A stretch of 64,000 nucleotides of DNA from Anaerovirgula multivorans (GTDB taxonomy: Bacteria; Bacillota; Clostridia; Peptostreptococcales; Natronincolaceae): NCBI RefSeq assembly GCF_900188145.1, contig NZ_FZOJ01000002.1:62001-126000 (forward strand), read 5' to 3'. Below the pieces are notes generated by a model that searched no databases, had not been told where the DNA came from, and was given only the letters and a program-made list of their open reading frames with translations. Within the stretch, counting starts at the first letter, position 1. Every line of letters begins with the position of its first letter. The translations under genes were made by a program, and so were the position numbers. This document shows positions 24,665 through 34,048 of the stretch, piece by piece.

Positions 24665-24747
24665 TATAAAACCTACCTTACTTGTAAATTTGTCTTTGAT
24701 GTTACTAATCTATACTTTAATCATATTTATTCCTGAGTGTTGTTCAA

Positions 24748-24776
24748 AAAAATAAAAACACCTTTGCCTCAGGTGC
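24748..24776 (-). terminator. riboswitch expression-platform terminator
   Basis: Minus strand: CACCT and AGGTG (5-6 bp stem with a terminal G-U, 7-nt loop) followed by TTTTTATTTTTTT. It lies 26 nt after the aptamer and about 90 nt before the start codon. A second hairpin, AGATTAA...TTAATCT, lies between aptamer and terminator. Confidence 0.75.
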
Positions 24777-24801
24777 CTATTAGATTAATAGCATGTTAAT
24801 C

Positions 24802-24896
24802 TGATACATTTTGGCAACCTGGCAATCATAGGAACAATACTTTCCCTTAGATCCATAGCTTTGCGTCCTCATTTTTCAATGAGTTTGCTATTATCA
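24802..24896 (-). ncRNA. cyclic-di-GMP-I (GEMM) riboswitch
   Basis: The minus strand reads GCAAACTCATTGAAAAATGA followed by GGACGCAAAGC, matching the GEMM-I signature GCAAACC-hairpin-GGACGCAAAGC. The GAAA-type tetraloop hairpin is intact (CTCATT/AATGAG). The second arm ends GATTGCCAGGTTGCC, the conserved receptor strand. P1 can be TGATA/TATCA. A -10-like TATAAT lies at 24904-24909. It controls the membrane protein gene at 23270-24664. Confidence 0.93.
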
Positions 24897-25089
24897 ATAT
24901 GTGATTATATGTAAAAGCTAACTACTATTTTATCTAAAATAATATTTCATCTCATTTTTTTCTTGTTTTGATATTACCATATAAAGACGTATTTTTCAAC
25001 AAAATTCGTCTTTTTTTTACAAAATCCAACAAGTATCCTATTTATCCTTTGCCGTATTGCTAGGACTCCCTCTTTAGGTGAAGAAACTA

Positions 25090-25231
25090 AGTGACTAACA
25101 CCAAATCAAAGATTTGGGTTATCTACTTTCACGTTGTATAAGTGACTAACACCAAATCAAAGATTTGGGTTATCTACTTTCACGTTGTATAAGTGACTAA
25201 CACCAAATCAAAGATTTGGGTTATCTACTTA
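25090..25231. repeat. 2.8 tandem copies of a 51-bp palindromic repeat
   Basis: Units start at 25090, 25141 and 25192 and are identical; the third lacks the last 11 bp. Each unit holds a 40-bp imperfect palindrome with core CCAAATC AAA GATTTGG and outer arms AAGTgActAAC / GTTAtctACTT, followed by the spacer TCACGTTGTAT. Spacers are identical, so it is not a CRISPR. Confidence 0.9.
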
Positions 25232-25533
25232 TCACAAAGGGTAGCCCAAGCACTATATCCTCGAAATAAATTCGACTACAATTCTTCTAATTTATTTAGC
25301 ACTTGCCGCCAAAAAGTTCGTTAGGCTAAATTTATATGAAGAGCTATATTAATAAAAATGGAAATCTATTGTATTAAATAAGAGATTCAATTACAATTAA
25401 AGAAGCACAAACACTGTATTGAAATGCTTATAGTGATGCTAAAAAAACATCATGAAAAATTGAAGTTGTTGAATTTTATCTTATTTTTTAAAATTTACTT
25501 AAATAATGAACTTTAAAGAGGAGGTAGCCAAAA
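25232..25533. other. gene-free stretch before the EamA gene
   Basis: AT-rich, no frame with an RBS. Short peptide-like runs are broken by stops, so it may be decayed coding sequence, but I cannot assign it. The last ~30 bp hold the RBS of the transporter gene. Confidence 0.4.
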
Positions 25534-26445
25534 TTGAATAGACTACATGATAAAAAGAAGTATATTGCTGATTTAAGCTTATTATTTGTCGCTGCAGTAT
25601 GGGGTGGTGGTTTTGTAGCTGTAAAGGATGCATTGAATACACTTACTCCTATGTTCCTCATGACTATGCGTTTTGTTCTGGCTTCAATCATTCTATATAG
25701 TTTTTTGCATCGCAAAATTGGAAAAGTTAATAAAGATGACTTTAAGAAAGGAAGTATTGTAGGAACAATTTTATTTCTAGCTTTTGCAGCTCAAACCTAT
25801 GGCCTTCAGTTTACAACTGCTTCTAAACAAGGATTTTTAACAGCAACCTATGTTGTAATCGTGCCTTTGCTTTATTGGTTATTGTATAGAAAGCCTCCAA
25901 AGCTGAAGACTTTCATAGGAAGTTTTTTAACAATCGTAGGTATAGCTTTTATTAGTCTAGAAAGTAGCCTAACCTTAAATATTGGCGACTTACTTACCTT
26001 AGTTTGCGCAGTTTTTTTTGCCGCACATATTATTTCTATAGAATATTTTGCTAAAGATATGAATGTTTATAAGCTTGCTTTTGTTCAAATTTTTGTTGCA
26101 GCCATTTGGTGTATAGTGCTTGCCTTTATGACTGAACCTATACCTGCATCCTTGAGTGCAAGAGCATGGTTAGCTATTGTGTATTTAGCAACTTTTTCAA
26201 CATTTGCCTGTTTTACGATTCAAACGATTGCACAAAAATACACTTCCTCTTCCCATGCTTCAATTATATTGTCTTTAGAATCTGTCTTCGCAGCAGTTTT
26301 GGGAATTCTAATTTTAGAGGAAACGATGACTTCTATGATCTTATTAGGCTGTGCCTTGATTTTCATCGCTATACTTATTGTTGAAGTGGATTTAGATGTT
26401 ATTAAAAATTTAAAGAAGCATGCTCCAGACAAGTACAACATATGA
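25534..26445 (+). CDS. EamA/DMT-family transporter
   Basis: 303 residues with about ten membrane helices in two EamA halves. Markers are LLFVAAVWGGGFVAVKDAL, FLTATYVVIVPLLYWLLYRK and SLESVFAAVLGILILEE. It exports metabolites or drugs; the substrate is not predictable. Translation starts at TTG 25534 after GAGGAGG. Single-gene unit. Confidence 0.9.
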   Translation: MNRLHDKKKYIADLSLLFVAAVWGGGFVAVKDALNTLTPMFLMTMRFVLASIILYSFLHRKIGKVNKDDFKKGSIVGTILFLAFAAQTYGLQFTTASKQGFLTATYVVIVPLLYWLLYRKPPKLKTFIGSFLTIVGIAFISLESSLTLNIGDLLTLVCAVFFAAHIISIEYFAKDMNVYKLAFVQIFVAAIWCIVLAFMTEPIPASLSARAWLAIVYLATFSTFACFTIQTIAQKYTSSSHASIILSLESVFAAVLGILILEETMTSMILLGCALIFIAILIVEVDLDVIKNLKKHAPDKYNI

Positions 26446-26575
26446 TTAGCTACAAAAAGAACCTCCTCCACAAGAACGTTTTGATTTACAATTAGCATTA
26501 CAAATTTTCAAAATAACCCAGTGAAGAACAAATTTGACGATGACAAAGTCGTCCGAGCACTCTCTTGAATACGCC

Positions 26576-26592
26576 AGAGGGGAATCCCCTCT
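26576..26592. terminator. hairpin downstream of the EamA gene
   Basis: AGAGGGG AAT CCCCTCT, a perfect 7-bp stem. No T-tract; it lies between the two convergent genes. Confidence 0.45.
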
Positions 26593-26603
26593 GTACTAGA
26601 CAT

Positions 26604-26626
26604 AAAAACAGCTGGGTTTCCCCAGC
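26604..26626 (-). terminator. terminator of the tautomerase gene
   Basis: Minus strand GCTGGG GAAA CCCAGC followed by TGTTTTTATG, 12 bp after the stop codon. GNRA-type tetraloop. Confidence 0.88.
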
Positions 26627-26637
26627 ATATGTATTAC

Positions 26638-26829
26638 TTATTTCTTCATTGTTTTTGATAAAAGTTGAGTTCCTTTACCAATGTTATCTAAATCATTTTC
26701 TTTAATAAATGTAAGAAATGCTTCTTGAGGTAGATTAAGAATCTCACTTGCTTTTAATACTAAACCCTCGACTAACTGTTCCTTTTGTTCTTTTGTAATT
26801 TTACCACATTCAATATTGATTAATGGCAT
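26638..26829 (-). CDS. 4-oxalocrotonate tautomerase family protein
   Basis: 63 residues, the usual size. Pro at position 2 after Met (MPLINIECGKIT) is the catalytic base once Met is removed. EQKEQLVEGLVLKASEIL is the conserved helix and AFLTFIKENDLDNIGKG the second half. It tautomerises small enol/keto acids; the physiological substrate is unknown. It stands alone with its own terminator. Confidence 0.9.
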   Translation of the reverse strand: MPLINIECGKITKEQKEQLVEGLVLKASEILNLPQEAFLTFIKENDLDNIGKGTQLLSKTMKK

Positions 26830-26934
26830 AAAATCATCTCCTTAAATAAAGTATCTTTATTATAACATGAACCTTGCTTCAGAGGGAATTTTTACTCCTA
26901 CTAAAAAATATAAGACGTGGTTAAATAAAAAAAC

Positions 26935-26994
26935 GAGAATTTGATGATATGCTAGGATTAAAGGGGGACTAAAATACCTAGTCATCAAACTCTC
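26935..26994 (-). terminator. long orphan hairpin with T-tract on the minus strand
   Basis: GAGAATTTGATGA (26935-26947) pairs with TCATCAAACTCTC (26982-26994), one mismatch. CTAGG/CCTAG pairs inside, leaving a 20-nt loop. On the minus strand TTTTTTTATTT follows after one C. No minus-strand gene lies just upstream, so it may end a small RNA or belong to a mobile-element remnant. Confidence 0.6.
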
Positions 26995-27112
26995 ATTAGG
27001 AATATTATCGACAGTTATTTGGGTTGCTATACATAAAAATATAGAATAAATCGGAATAATTCATCAACATCAGAGGAAAAATGATTATAAAACATGCAAA
27101 GGGGTTGTTTTT

Positions 27113-27493
27113 ATGGAAGTAAGAAAAAATGTCATTGTTCCATTGGGTTATGGTAAATTCGTTCGTTCTGATAAAGTTGTTGCTCTAGAACCTATAGAAG
27201 AAGATCGAGGACCTGGACGTCGAACTAAGGTATACGTTGAAGAAATTCAAGCTCCAGTCATCGCCTCCCGTACAGAAACATCTATCCTTGCAAACATTGT
27301 AGAGATTCCTAGTGAACTACTAGAGGCTACAGCAGCACTTGAATTATTAAAAGACATATTAGATGATTTAGAAAAGATAGGTCCCATGCTAAGAAATAGC
27401 ATAAAAAAAGAAGCAGAGCTGGATTTAGACAAAATTGAAAAGAAAATCGAAGAGATTCTTAAACATGAAATTGAGTTCGATATTAAACATTAA
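27113..27493 (+). CDS. RemA/DUF370-like protein with C-terminal extension
   Basis: 126 residues. The first ~70 resemble the RemA fold (VPLGYGKFVRSDKVVALEPI, GRRTKVYVEE, ASRTETSILANI). The remainder is a charged helical tail (LELLKDILDDLEKIGPMLRN to the end). In Bacillus, RemA is a DNA-binding activator of matrix genes that forms ring-shaped oligomers. This copy differs from the ~90-residue family norm in the tail. RBS AAAGGGG. Regulatory function inferred. Confidence 0.65.
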   Translation: MEVRKNVIVPLGYGKFVRSDKVVALEPIEEDRGPGRRTKVYVEEIQAPVIASRTETSILANIVEIPSELLEATAALELLKDILDDLEKIGPMLRNSIKKEAELDLDKIEKKIEEILKHEIEFDIKH

Positions 27494-27734
27494 ATATTAG
27501 TTCAATCCTTTACTTTGAATAAATGCAGAAAATTTTAGCAGCTTTATCCTTAGCTTATTATATGAAAACAAGGGCGATCTTTTGAAAAGTATATGAATCT
27601 ATTACGTTCTATAGTCATTATTCGACTTTCCTCTCTGGAAGAAGGTATCTTATATTTATTTAAGGATATACTTTACAGCGGGTATTATGGGTACAAATCC
27701 CATAAATGTGCTTCACTTTGTTATGTTATTTCAC

Positions 27735-27947
27735 TTAAAAATTAATAATCATCTGCCTAACAATATAAAGAATATAAGCCAATATAATCCCCCGGAACGT
27801 AATTGCACGCCAATATAAGGCAGATTTTTCATCTTTAGTATAGACTTCTCCCCTTACGGTCACCTTCTTGTCCCTTAAGGCAAAGTAAATTTTTCTTAAT
27901 AAAAAAATACACATAATGACAAATAAACTGATAAAGCCTATATGCAA
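27735..27947 (-). CDS. small two-helix membrane protein
   Basis: 70 residues. One helix at residues ~4-18 (GFISLFVIMCIFLLR) and one at ~50-68 (FRGIILAYILYIVRQMII), with a basic loop between. Not recognised. RBS AAGGTGGTGGC lies just upstream. Confidence 0.5.
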   Translation of the reverse strand: MHIGFISLFVIMCIFLLRKIYFALRDKKVTVRGEVYTKDEKSALYWRAITFRGIILAYILYIVRQMIINF

Positions 27948-28063
27948 TAAATATCTTCCACTAATAATAATGCCACCACCTTAAAATAATGTTTTAATAG
28001 TATAAGTATATCTTATTTATTTAAATTTAACCATATAGATTAATAAAAACAAAAATTTATCTC

Positions 28064-29320
28064 TTATTCTTTATTAATTAAATGATTATATTTTTTCTTG
28101 AATAATATCATACAGTCATCTAGGGTAGTTTGCCCTAAAACGATGTCCTCAGCCATAACCTGACAGGAAGGTGAGCCACATGCTCCACAATCAAGCCTTG
28201 GTAACATTGTTCTTATCTCAATAGCCTCTTCTACTTTTTTTATAGCTTCGGAGAGATCATCACCAAAAATTTTGATGATCCTAGGTTTAATCTCATTTTC
28301 TATAAACATGTCTTGATCTTTAATTTTAATACCAGTAGAAGGATCCCTAACAAAATGTTTTTCCGACAGCTTTCGGATTCTATTTCTTGCAACGAAAGGA
28401 TTTTCAATTGTCATCACTCCACCAACACAACCGTTAGTACAAGCCAAAAGTTCAACAAATCTAATGTTAGGAAGCCTTGCATTTTCGATATCATCTAAAA
28501 TTTTCATTACATTTTCTATACCATCTACGCAAATATATTCATCTATCCCCAGAGAGAAAGTTTCTCCACCTGCTCTAGCCCAGCCTATTCCTTTACCTGA
28601 CATATAAAATGGCTGTGGATCTTGACATTTATCTAGATTATCTAGAATAGACCGATGAATTTCCTTAAAAGAAATAACACCATCTACGGAGGATTTCTTA
28701 GAGCCAGCGGGATTTTTAACACCTGTTACCTTTGCAGGACAAGGACTTATAAAAAATATACCTACTTCTGAAGGCAGAAGATTCATCTCATTCACAGCTT
28801 CATATCTTGCAGCTCTAGCTGTTATTTCCATAGGAGATTCTATGGGCAGAATGTTATTTAATAAACTGGGAAACCTTACTTGCAATAATCTCACAATTAC
28901 AGGACAGGAAGAGGAAATAAAAGGTTTTTTTCTGGAAACATGAAGTATATTCTTAGTCAAGCTTGAAACAGCATCAGCTGCTCTAGTTATTTCGAAAACA
29001 TGATCAAATCCGCAAGATTTAAGAGCTGAAATAATCTGTCCTGGCTCTATCTCATCGCCAAATTGACCATAAAGACTAGGGGCGGGTAATGCTACTTTGT
29101 ATTTATAAGATTTAATACAATCTAGTGAGTCTGTTACACTATCCTTTGCATGCTCAGGACAGTGCCTAATGCACATACCACAATCGATACATTTACTATC
29201 GATAATTTTTGCTTTACCTTCTCTCACTCGAATAGCTTCAGCAGGACATTTTTTTATACAATGAGTGCAGCCAATACAGTTCTCTTCCTTTAAAATAACA
29301 GAATGGAATGAGTTACTCAT
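28064..29320 (-). CDS. ferredoxin/[FeFe]-hydrogenase large-subunit-like protein with C-terminal Fe-S domain
   Basis: 418 residues. Two 4Fe-4S motifs at the N-terminus: CIGCTHCIKKCP and CIDCGMCIRHCP. The hydrogenase core follows with SSSCPV (L1-like), SPCPAK (L2-like) and LLACTNGCVGG (L3-like), so all four H-cluster cysteines are present though neighbours differ from catalytic enzymes. The C-terminal LDCGACGSPSCQVMAED is a 4Fe-4S FeS domain as in RnfB. Such proteins may sense H2 or redox state rather than catalyse hydrogen turnover. It appears monocistronic. Confidence 0.85.
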   Translation of the reverse strand: MSNSFHSVILKEENCIGCTHCIKKCPAEAIRVREGKAKIIDSKCIDCGMCIRHCPEHAKDSVTDSLDCIKSYKYKVALPAPSLYGQFGDEIEPGQIISALKSCGFDHVFEITRAADAVSSLTKNILHVSRKKPFISSSCPVIVRLLQVRFPSLLNNILPIESPMEITARAARYEAVNEMNLLPSEVGIFFISPCPAKVTGVKNPAGSKKSSVDGVISFKEIHRSILDNLDKCQDPQPFYMSGKGIGWARAGGETFSLGIDEYICVDGIENVMKILDDIENARLPNIRFVELLACTNGCVGGVMTIENPFVARNRIRKLSEKHFVRDPSTGIKIKDQDMFIENEIKPRIIKIFGDDLSEAIKKVEEAIEIRTMLPRLDCGACGSPSCQVMAEDIVLGQTTLDDCMILFKKKYNHLINKE

Positions 29321-29721
29321 TTAAGATCTCCTCTCAGCATTAAAAATTGAGTATCTTGTACACATTTTCTTTCTAAAAGGTATTATGAATTTGCAGCAGA
29401 ACTATAGGACCTGTTTGGAGTCACCTATCTAATATGACATTATCCAATTCTACCTATAGGGAAAAAATACCTTAGTACATTAATTATACCACACAAGAAA
29501 AAAGTAGCAATCATAATGGACAGTAGGTGTGCCGCTGTTAGACAAGCACTTCCAATGAGAATGACCGCGTGCATGATTACGTTGCCATCCAAGGCACCAA
29601 TAACTAAATAGGATTTCCTAACAAATCCATTCAAAGGTGAAATTCTATTGCAGCAACATCTGTTATAGAGTTATAGTAGTTGCTACCAAAGGGCTTTACC
29701 GTTAAGGTTTGGTTAATATGT
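29321..29721. other. intergenic stretch between the hydrogenase-like gene and carB
   Basis: No gene is confidently supported. A 64-codon hydrophobic minus-strand ORF (29440-29634, MNGFVRKSYLVIGALDGNVI...) has no recognisable RBS. Within it a minus-strand TTGCTA-16-TATAAT (TATAAT at 29483-29488) could drive the hydrogenase-like gene. Confidence 0.45.
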
Positions 29722-29755
29722 AAACCCAGGTACAAAGAAATGCACCTGGGTTTGT
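29722..29755 (-). terminator. terminator of the arg-car operon
   Basis: AAACCCAGGT (29722-29731) and ACCTGGGTTT (29744-29753), a 10-bp stem 3 bp from the carB stop. The T-tract on the minus strand is short, within the arm and beyond (TTTACATATT). Confidence 0.85.
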
Positions 29756-29756
29756 A

Positions 29757-32700
29757 TTAAGAAATTTTCTTCACATTATATTGATAGTCTTTGTAATACT
29801 CTATCGTCTCAATAAATTCATAAACTGTATCTAAGGATGTAAAACAGGGAATATTGTGCTCTACTGATTTTCTTCTCAGTTGAAATCCATACCCTCCCAT
29901 ATTGTTCCCTGTTGTAGGGGTGTTAATAAACATTACAATTTCCTTTTTTCTAAAGGACTGCACAATTTCCTCATGGGATTCAAATACCTTTTTCACTGGA
30001 ATTTGCTGATCCCAATAGTATTGTGCTGTTTTTCCTGTAGCATAGATTTCAAAGCCCATCTTCACTAGTTTTTCCACAAGGGGTAAAGACACCGTTTTAT
30101 CACGATCTGCTATGGATAACAGTACCCCGCCCTCCATTGGAATCTTTAAACCAGTCGCTTCAAAAGCCTTCAGCATGGCTTCTTCATAGGAAACACCTAC
30201 TCCCATTACTTCACCAGTTGATTTCATTTCTGGTCCCAGTGAAGTATCTACATCCCCTAACTTTTCTAAACAAAATACTGGTGCCTTCACTACGATATAA
30301 GCAGGGTTCTTGCCTACTCCTGTGCCATATCCCTGTTCCTTCAAGGTTTTTCCCATTATAATTTCTGTAGCCAACGCCACCATCGGCACCTTTGTCACTT
30401 TGGAAACAATGGGTACAGTACGGGAGGCTCTTGGATTGGCTTCTAGCACCATTACTTCTTCATTCTTAACAACATATTGGATATTGATTAGTCCCTTTAC
30501 CTTTAGAGCCTTGGCAATAGCAGTGGTATAGTTTACAATATCCTTAAGCACTTTATCGCTTAAGTTCTGGGCTGGATAAACACTCATGCTATCTCCGGAA
30601 TGAACCCCTGCCTTCTCTATATGTTCCATAATGGCAGGAATAAATACATCTTCTCCATCACTGATACCGTCAATTTCTACCTCTTTGCCCTCCACATACT
30701 TGTCAATAAATAATGCCTGACCCTTCGCAAATTCTTCTATTGTTGTGACATAAGTCTTTAGTTCCTCTTCATTTCTTACAATTCTCATGGACTGACCTCC
30801 AATAACATAGGAGGGTCGAACAATCAAGGGAAAATTTAGTTTTTGGCTTATTTCTACCGCTTCTTCCAAGCTCTTTGCAGTATAACCCTTGGTTTGAGGT
30901 ATATTTAATTGCTGTAATAGCTTAGAAAATTTTTCTCTATCCTCTGCTATGTCTATAGCCTCAGGTGTAGTTCCAAGGATTTTCACGCCTCTTTTATATA
31001 GAGGTTCTACTAAATTGATGGCGGTTTGCCCTCCAAATTGAACAACCACACCCTCAATCCCTTCTTTTTCAGCAATATGATAAACATCCTCCGCTGTAAG
31101 GGGTTCAAAGTATAGCTTATCGGAGGTATCAAAGTCAGTGCTTACGGTTTCGGGGTTGTTATTAATAATGATGCTTTCTAATCCCATCTCCCTTAATCCC
31201 CATGCTCCATGAACACAACAGTAATCAAACTCAATCCCTTGACCTATTCGAATAGGCCCCGATCCTAGGATCATCACCTTTTTTTTAGAAGTAACTTCTA
31301 CTTCACACTCCTCTTCATAGGTAGAATAATAGTAGGGGGTTGAGGATTGAAATTCACCGGCACAGGTATCTACGAGTTTATATACCGGCATCAATTGTTT
31401 CTCATGACGATATTGACAAATGGTTTCTTCTGTAGAACCAAGAATCTTTGCTATATATGAATCACTCATTCCCATTTGTTTTGCCTTGATGAGGGTAGGC
31501 TCATGGAACCCTCTCTGTTTAAGTTTTCTTTCCATATCTACGATATTTTTAATTTTTGATAAGAACCAATAATCTATTTTGGTTAAATTGTAGATTTCCT
31601 CTACCGTATACCCACTTCTTAAGGCATGGAAAATCGTAAATAATCTTTCGTCGTTGGGTACCTTTAGTTGTTGAGTAAAATCCTTTCGTATAAAATCAGG
31701 GGTAAGCAAATCATCAATTCCTATATAGAAAATCTTTTTATAGCTTCCCTCTAAACTTCGAATAGCTTTTAACAATGCGCCTTCAAAGCTTCTATCTATA
31801 GCCATAACCTCACCGGTGGCCTTCATTTGTGTACCTAGTTGACGATTAGCAGTATGAAACTTATCAAAGGGCCATTGAGGAATTTTTACCACTACATAAT
31901 CCAGTGAAGGTTCAAAACAGGCGGTAGTTTTACCAGTGACAGGATTTTTTATTTCATCTAGCGTTAATCCAACAGCAATTTTAGCAGCAATCTTAGCAAT
32001 AGCATAGCCTGTTGCCTTTGATGCTAAGGCACTGGATCGGCTTACCCTTGGGTTTACTTCGATAACAATATACTCCATACTATAGGGGTTTAATGCAAAT
32101 TGAATATTACAGCCCCCTTCTATTTTCAGCTCACGAATAATATCAATAGAAGCGCTTCTAAGCATTTGATATTCACTATCTCTTAGGGTTTGAGATGGTG
32201 CCACCACAATACTATCTCCTGTATGAATTCCGACTGGATCGAAATTTTCCATGTTACAGATGGTAATGCAGTTATCGTTTTTGTCTCGCATTACTTCATA
32301 CTCTATTTCCTTCCAGTTGGCTACGCTTTTTTCAATCAGCACCTGCCCTACCATACTAAGTCGCAATCCCTTTGCCACGATTTCTATATACTCTTCTTTA
32401 TCATTGGCTATTCCTCCTCCTGTACCGCCAAGGGTATAGGCTGGACGTATAATGAGGGGATAACCTACTTCCTCTGCAAAAGATATGGCCTCCTGCAAGT
32501 CCTTTACAATTGTGCTAGGAGGGATCGGTTGACCTAGCTTCTCCATGGTTTCTTTAAATAGCTTTCTATCTTCAGCTCTTTTTATTGCCTCTATGGAGGT
32601 TCCTAAAAGCTTTACTTTGTATTTTTGTAGTATTCCTGCCTCATAAAGCTCAAAGGCTAAATTCAATCCTGTTTGCCCACCTAATGTAGGTAAAATACCA

Positions 32701-32951
32701 TCGGGTTTTTCTGTCTCTATGATTTTTTCCAAAGCCTTTATATTTAACGGCTCAATATACACTACATCTGCAATCTGTTCATCGGTCATAATTGTGGCTG
32801 GATTACTGTTCACCAGCACAACCTTTACCCCTTCCTCCTTTAAGGATTTACAGGCTTGTGTTCCGGCATAATCGAATTCTGCTGCTTGCCCAATGATGAT
32901 TGGTCCTGAACCAATCACCAATACTTTTTCTATATCGCTGTTTTTAGCCAC
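29757..32951 (-). CDS. carB: carbamoyl-phosphate synthase large subunit
   Basis: 1064 residues, full length. Two ATP-grasp halves are visible: [20 protein letters not shown] and [10 protein letters not shown] in the first, [20 protein letters not shown] and [12 protein letters not shown] in the second. The C-terminal MGS-like allosteric domain has [12 protein letters not shown] and [20 protein letters not shown]. It makes carbamoyl phosphate from bicarbonate, glutamine-derived ammonia and 2 ATP. It lies 12 bp after carA; being in the arg operon implies arginine control. Confidence 0.97.
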   Translation of the reverse strand: MAKNSDIEKVLVIGSGPIIIGQAAEFDYAGTQACKSLKEEGVKVVLVNSNPATIMTDEQIADVVYIEPLNIKALEKIIETEKPDGILPTLGGQTGLNLAFELYEAGILQKYKVKLLGTSIEAIKRAEDRKLFKETMEKLGQPIPPSTIVKDLQEAISFAEEVGYPLIIRPAYTLGGTGGGIANDKEEYIEIVAKGLRLSMVGQVLIEKSVANWKEIEYEVMRDKNDNCITICNMENFDPVGIHTGDSIVVAPSQTLRDSEYQMLRSASIDIIRELKIEGGCNIQFALNPYSMEYIVIEVNPRVSRSSALASKATGYAIAKIAAKIAVGLTLDEIKNPVTGKTTACFEPSLDYVVVKIPQWPFDKFHTANRQLGTQMKATGEVMAIDRSFEGALLKAIRSLEGSYKKIFYIGIDDLLTPDFIRKDFTQQLKVPNDERLFTIFHALRSGYTVEEIYNLTKIDYWFLSKIKNIVDMERKLKQRGFHEPTLIKAKQMGMSDSYIAKILGSTEETICQYRHEKQLMPVYKLVDTCAGEFQSSTPYYYSTYEEECEVEVTSKKKVMILGSGPIRIGQGIEFDYCCVHGAWGLREMGLESIIINNNPETVSTDFDTSDKLYFEPLTAEDVYHIAEKEGIEGVVVQFGGQTAINLVEPLYKRGVKILGTTPEAIDIAEDREKFSKLLQQLNIPQTKGYTAKSLEEAVEISQKLNFPLIVRPSYVIGGQSMRIVRNEEELKTYVTTIEEFAKGQALFIDKYVEGKEVEIDGISDGEDVFIPAIMEHIEKAGVHSGDSMSVYPAQNLSDKVLKDIVNYTTAIAKALKVKGLINIQYVVKNEEVMVLEANPRASRTVPIVSKVTKVPMVALATEIIMGKTLKEQGYGTGVGKNPAYIVVKAPVFCLEKLGDVDTSLGPEMKSTGEVMGVGVSYEEAMLKAFEATGLKIPMEGGVLLSIADRDKTVSLPLVEKLVKMGFEIYATGKTAQYYWDQQIPVKKVFESHEEIVQSFRKKEIVMFINTPTTGNNMGGYGFQLRRKSVEHNIPCFTSLDTVYEFIETIEYYKDYQYNVKKIS

Positions 32952-32963
32952 TGTTCTTCCCTC

Positions 32964-34046
32964 CTATACCGCTTGCTGTTTTCGCTGGACATTGTATACA
33001 AATTGTTGAAAAAGATATTTAGATTCCATCGGTCCCGGTGATGCTTCTGGATGGTATTGTACACTAAATATTGGTAAATATTTATGTCGAATGCCTTCTA
33101 TCGTTCCATCATTTAAATTTCTATGTGTTACTATAATTTCTTTTGGATTCACGGTGTTTTCATCTACCACATAACCATGATTTTGTGAGGTAATGTACAC
33201 TTTGTTTGTCAATAAGTCCTTAACAGGGTGGTTTCCACCTCGATGCCCATATTTTAGCTTATAGGTTTCTGCCCCAAAAGCTAAAGATAATAGTTGATGT
33301 CCCATGCAAATTCCAAACATAGGCTTGTGGTGCATTAGTTTTTTTATGTTTTCTACGGCTACCATCAAGGTTTCAGGATTTCCAGGTCCATTCGATAAAA
33401 ATATTCCCTCCACCCCTAACTTCATGATCTCCTCCGCTTTGGTGTTATAGGGTAGGACTGTAATGTGACAATCATAGCCCTTTAAAGTTCTAAGAATATT
33501 TTGTTTTACCCCAAAATCCAATAATGCTATATGGGGTCCCTGTCCCTCGATCACGTAGGGCTTTGATGTAGATACTTCCTCTGTATAGTTCTTATTTTGT
33601 ATATCCTCTTGGTTCATTTTTTCTAGGGCCTCTTCTTTACTGGTCATAGAAGTGGTAATCATTCCCTTCATAGTTCCTTGCTCTCTTAAGTGCTTTACTA
33701 GCTTTCGGGTATCAACACCCTCTAAACCCATAATATGATGTTTTTTAAAGTATTCATCTAAGCCCATCTCACTTTTCCAGTTACTAGGAGTTTTGCATAG
33801 CTCTCGAACAATAAGTCCTTTTATGGAAGGTTTAGCCGATTCTATATCCTCGCTGTTAATTCCGTAATTTCCAATCATAGGATAGGTCATCACCAATATT
33901 TGTCCGTTGTAGGAGTTGTCGGTAAAAATTTCTTGATAGCCTGCCATGGAGGTATTAAATACTACTTCTCCTACCTCCTGTTGCAAGTCTCCAAAGGTCT
34001 CTCCCTCTAGAACCATTCCATCTTCTAAAATCAAATAGCCCTTCAT
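32964..34046 (-). CDS. carA: carbamoyl-phosphate synthase small subunit
   Basis: 360 residues. The N-terminal domain (LILEDGMVLEGETFGDLQQE, GEVVFNTSMAGYQEI) is followed by a class I glutaminase. The latter has nucleophile Cys in MFGICMGHQLLSLAFGA and the His/Glu pair in FSVQYHPEASPGP. It supplies ammonia to CarB. Only 2 bp separate it from argD upstream. Confidence 0.97.
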   Translation of the reverse strand: MKGYLILEDGMVLEGETFGDLQQEVGEVVFNTSMAGYQEIFTDNSYNGQILVMTYPMIGNYGINSEDIESAKPSIKGLIVRELCKTPSNWKSEMGLDEYFKKHHIMGLEGVDTRKLVKHLREQGTMKGMITTSMTSKEEALEKMNQEDIQNKNYTEEVSTSKPYVIEGQGPHIALLDFGVKQNILRTLKGYDCHITVLPYNTKAEEIMKLGVEGIFLSNGPGNPETLMVAVENIKKLMHHKPMFGICMGHQLLSLAFGAETYKLKYGHRGGNHPVKDLLTNKVYITSQNHGYVVDENTVNPKEIIVTHRNLNDGTIEGIRHKYLPIFSVQYHPEASPGPMESKYLFQQFVYNVQRKQQAV

Positions 34047-34048
34047 TT

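Noticed and set aside
25090..25231. CRISPR-like repeat-spacer look
   Set aside because: The 'spacers' are identical 11-mers and there are no cas genes; it is a simple tandem repeat.
27686..27704. hairpin TATGGG tacaaat CCCATA
   Set aside because: Short and without T-tract or neighbouring gene end on either strand close enough to assign.
29440..29634. 64-codon hydrophobic ORF on the minus strand
   Set aside because: No RBS, no family pattern and a promoter-like sequence inside it; kept only as a note in the intergenic entry.
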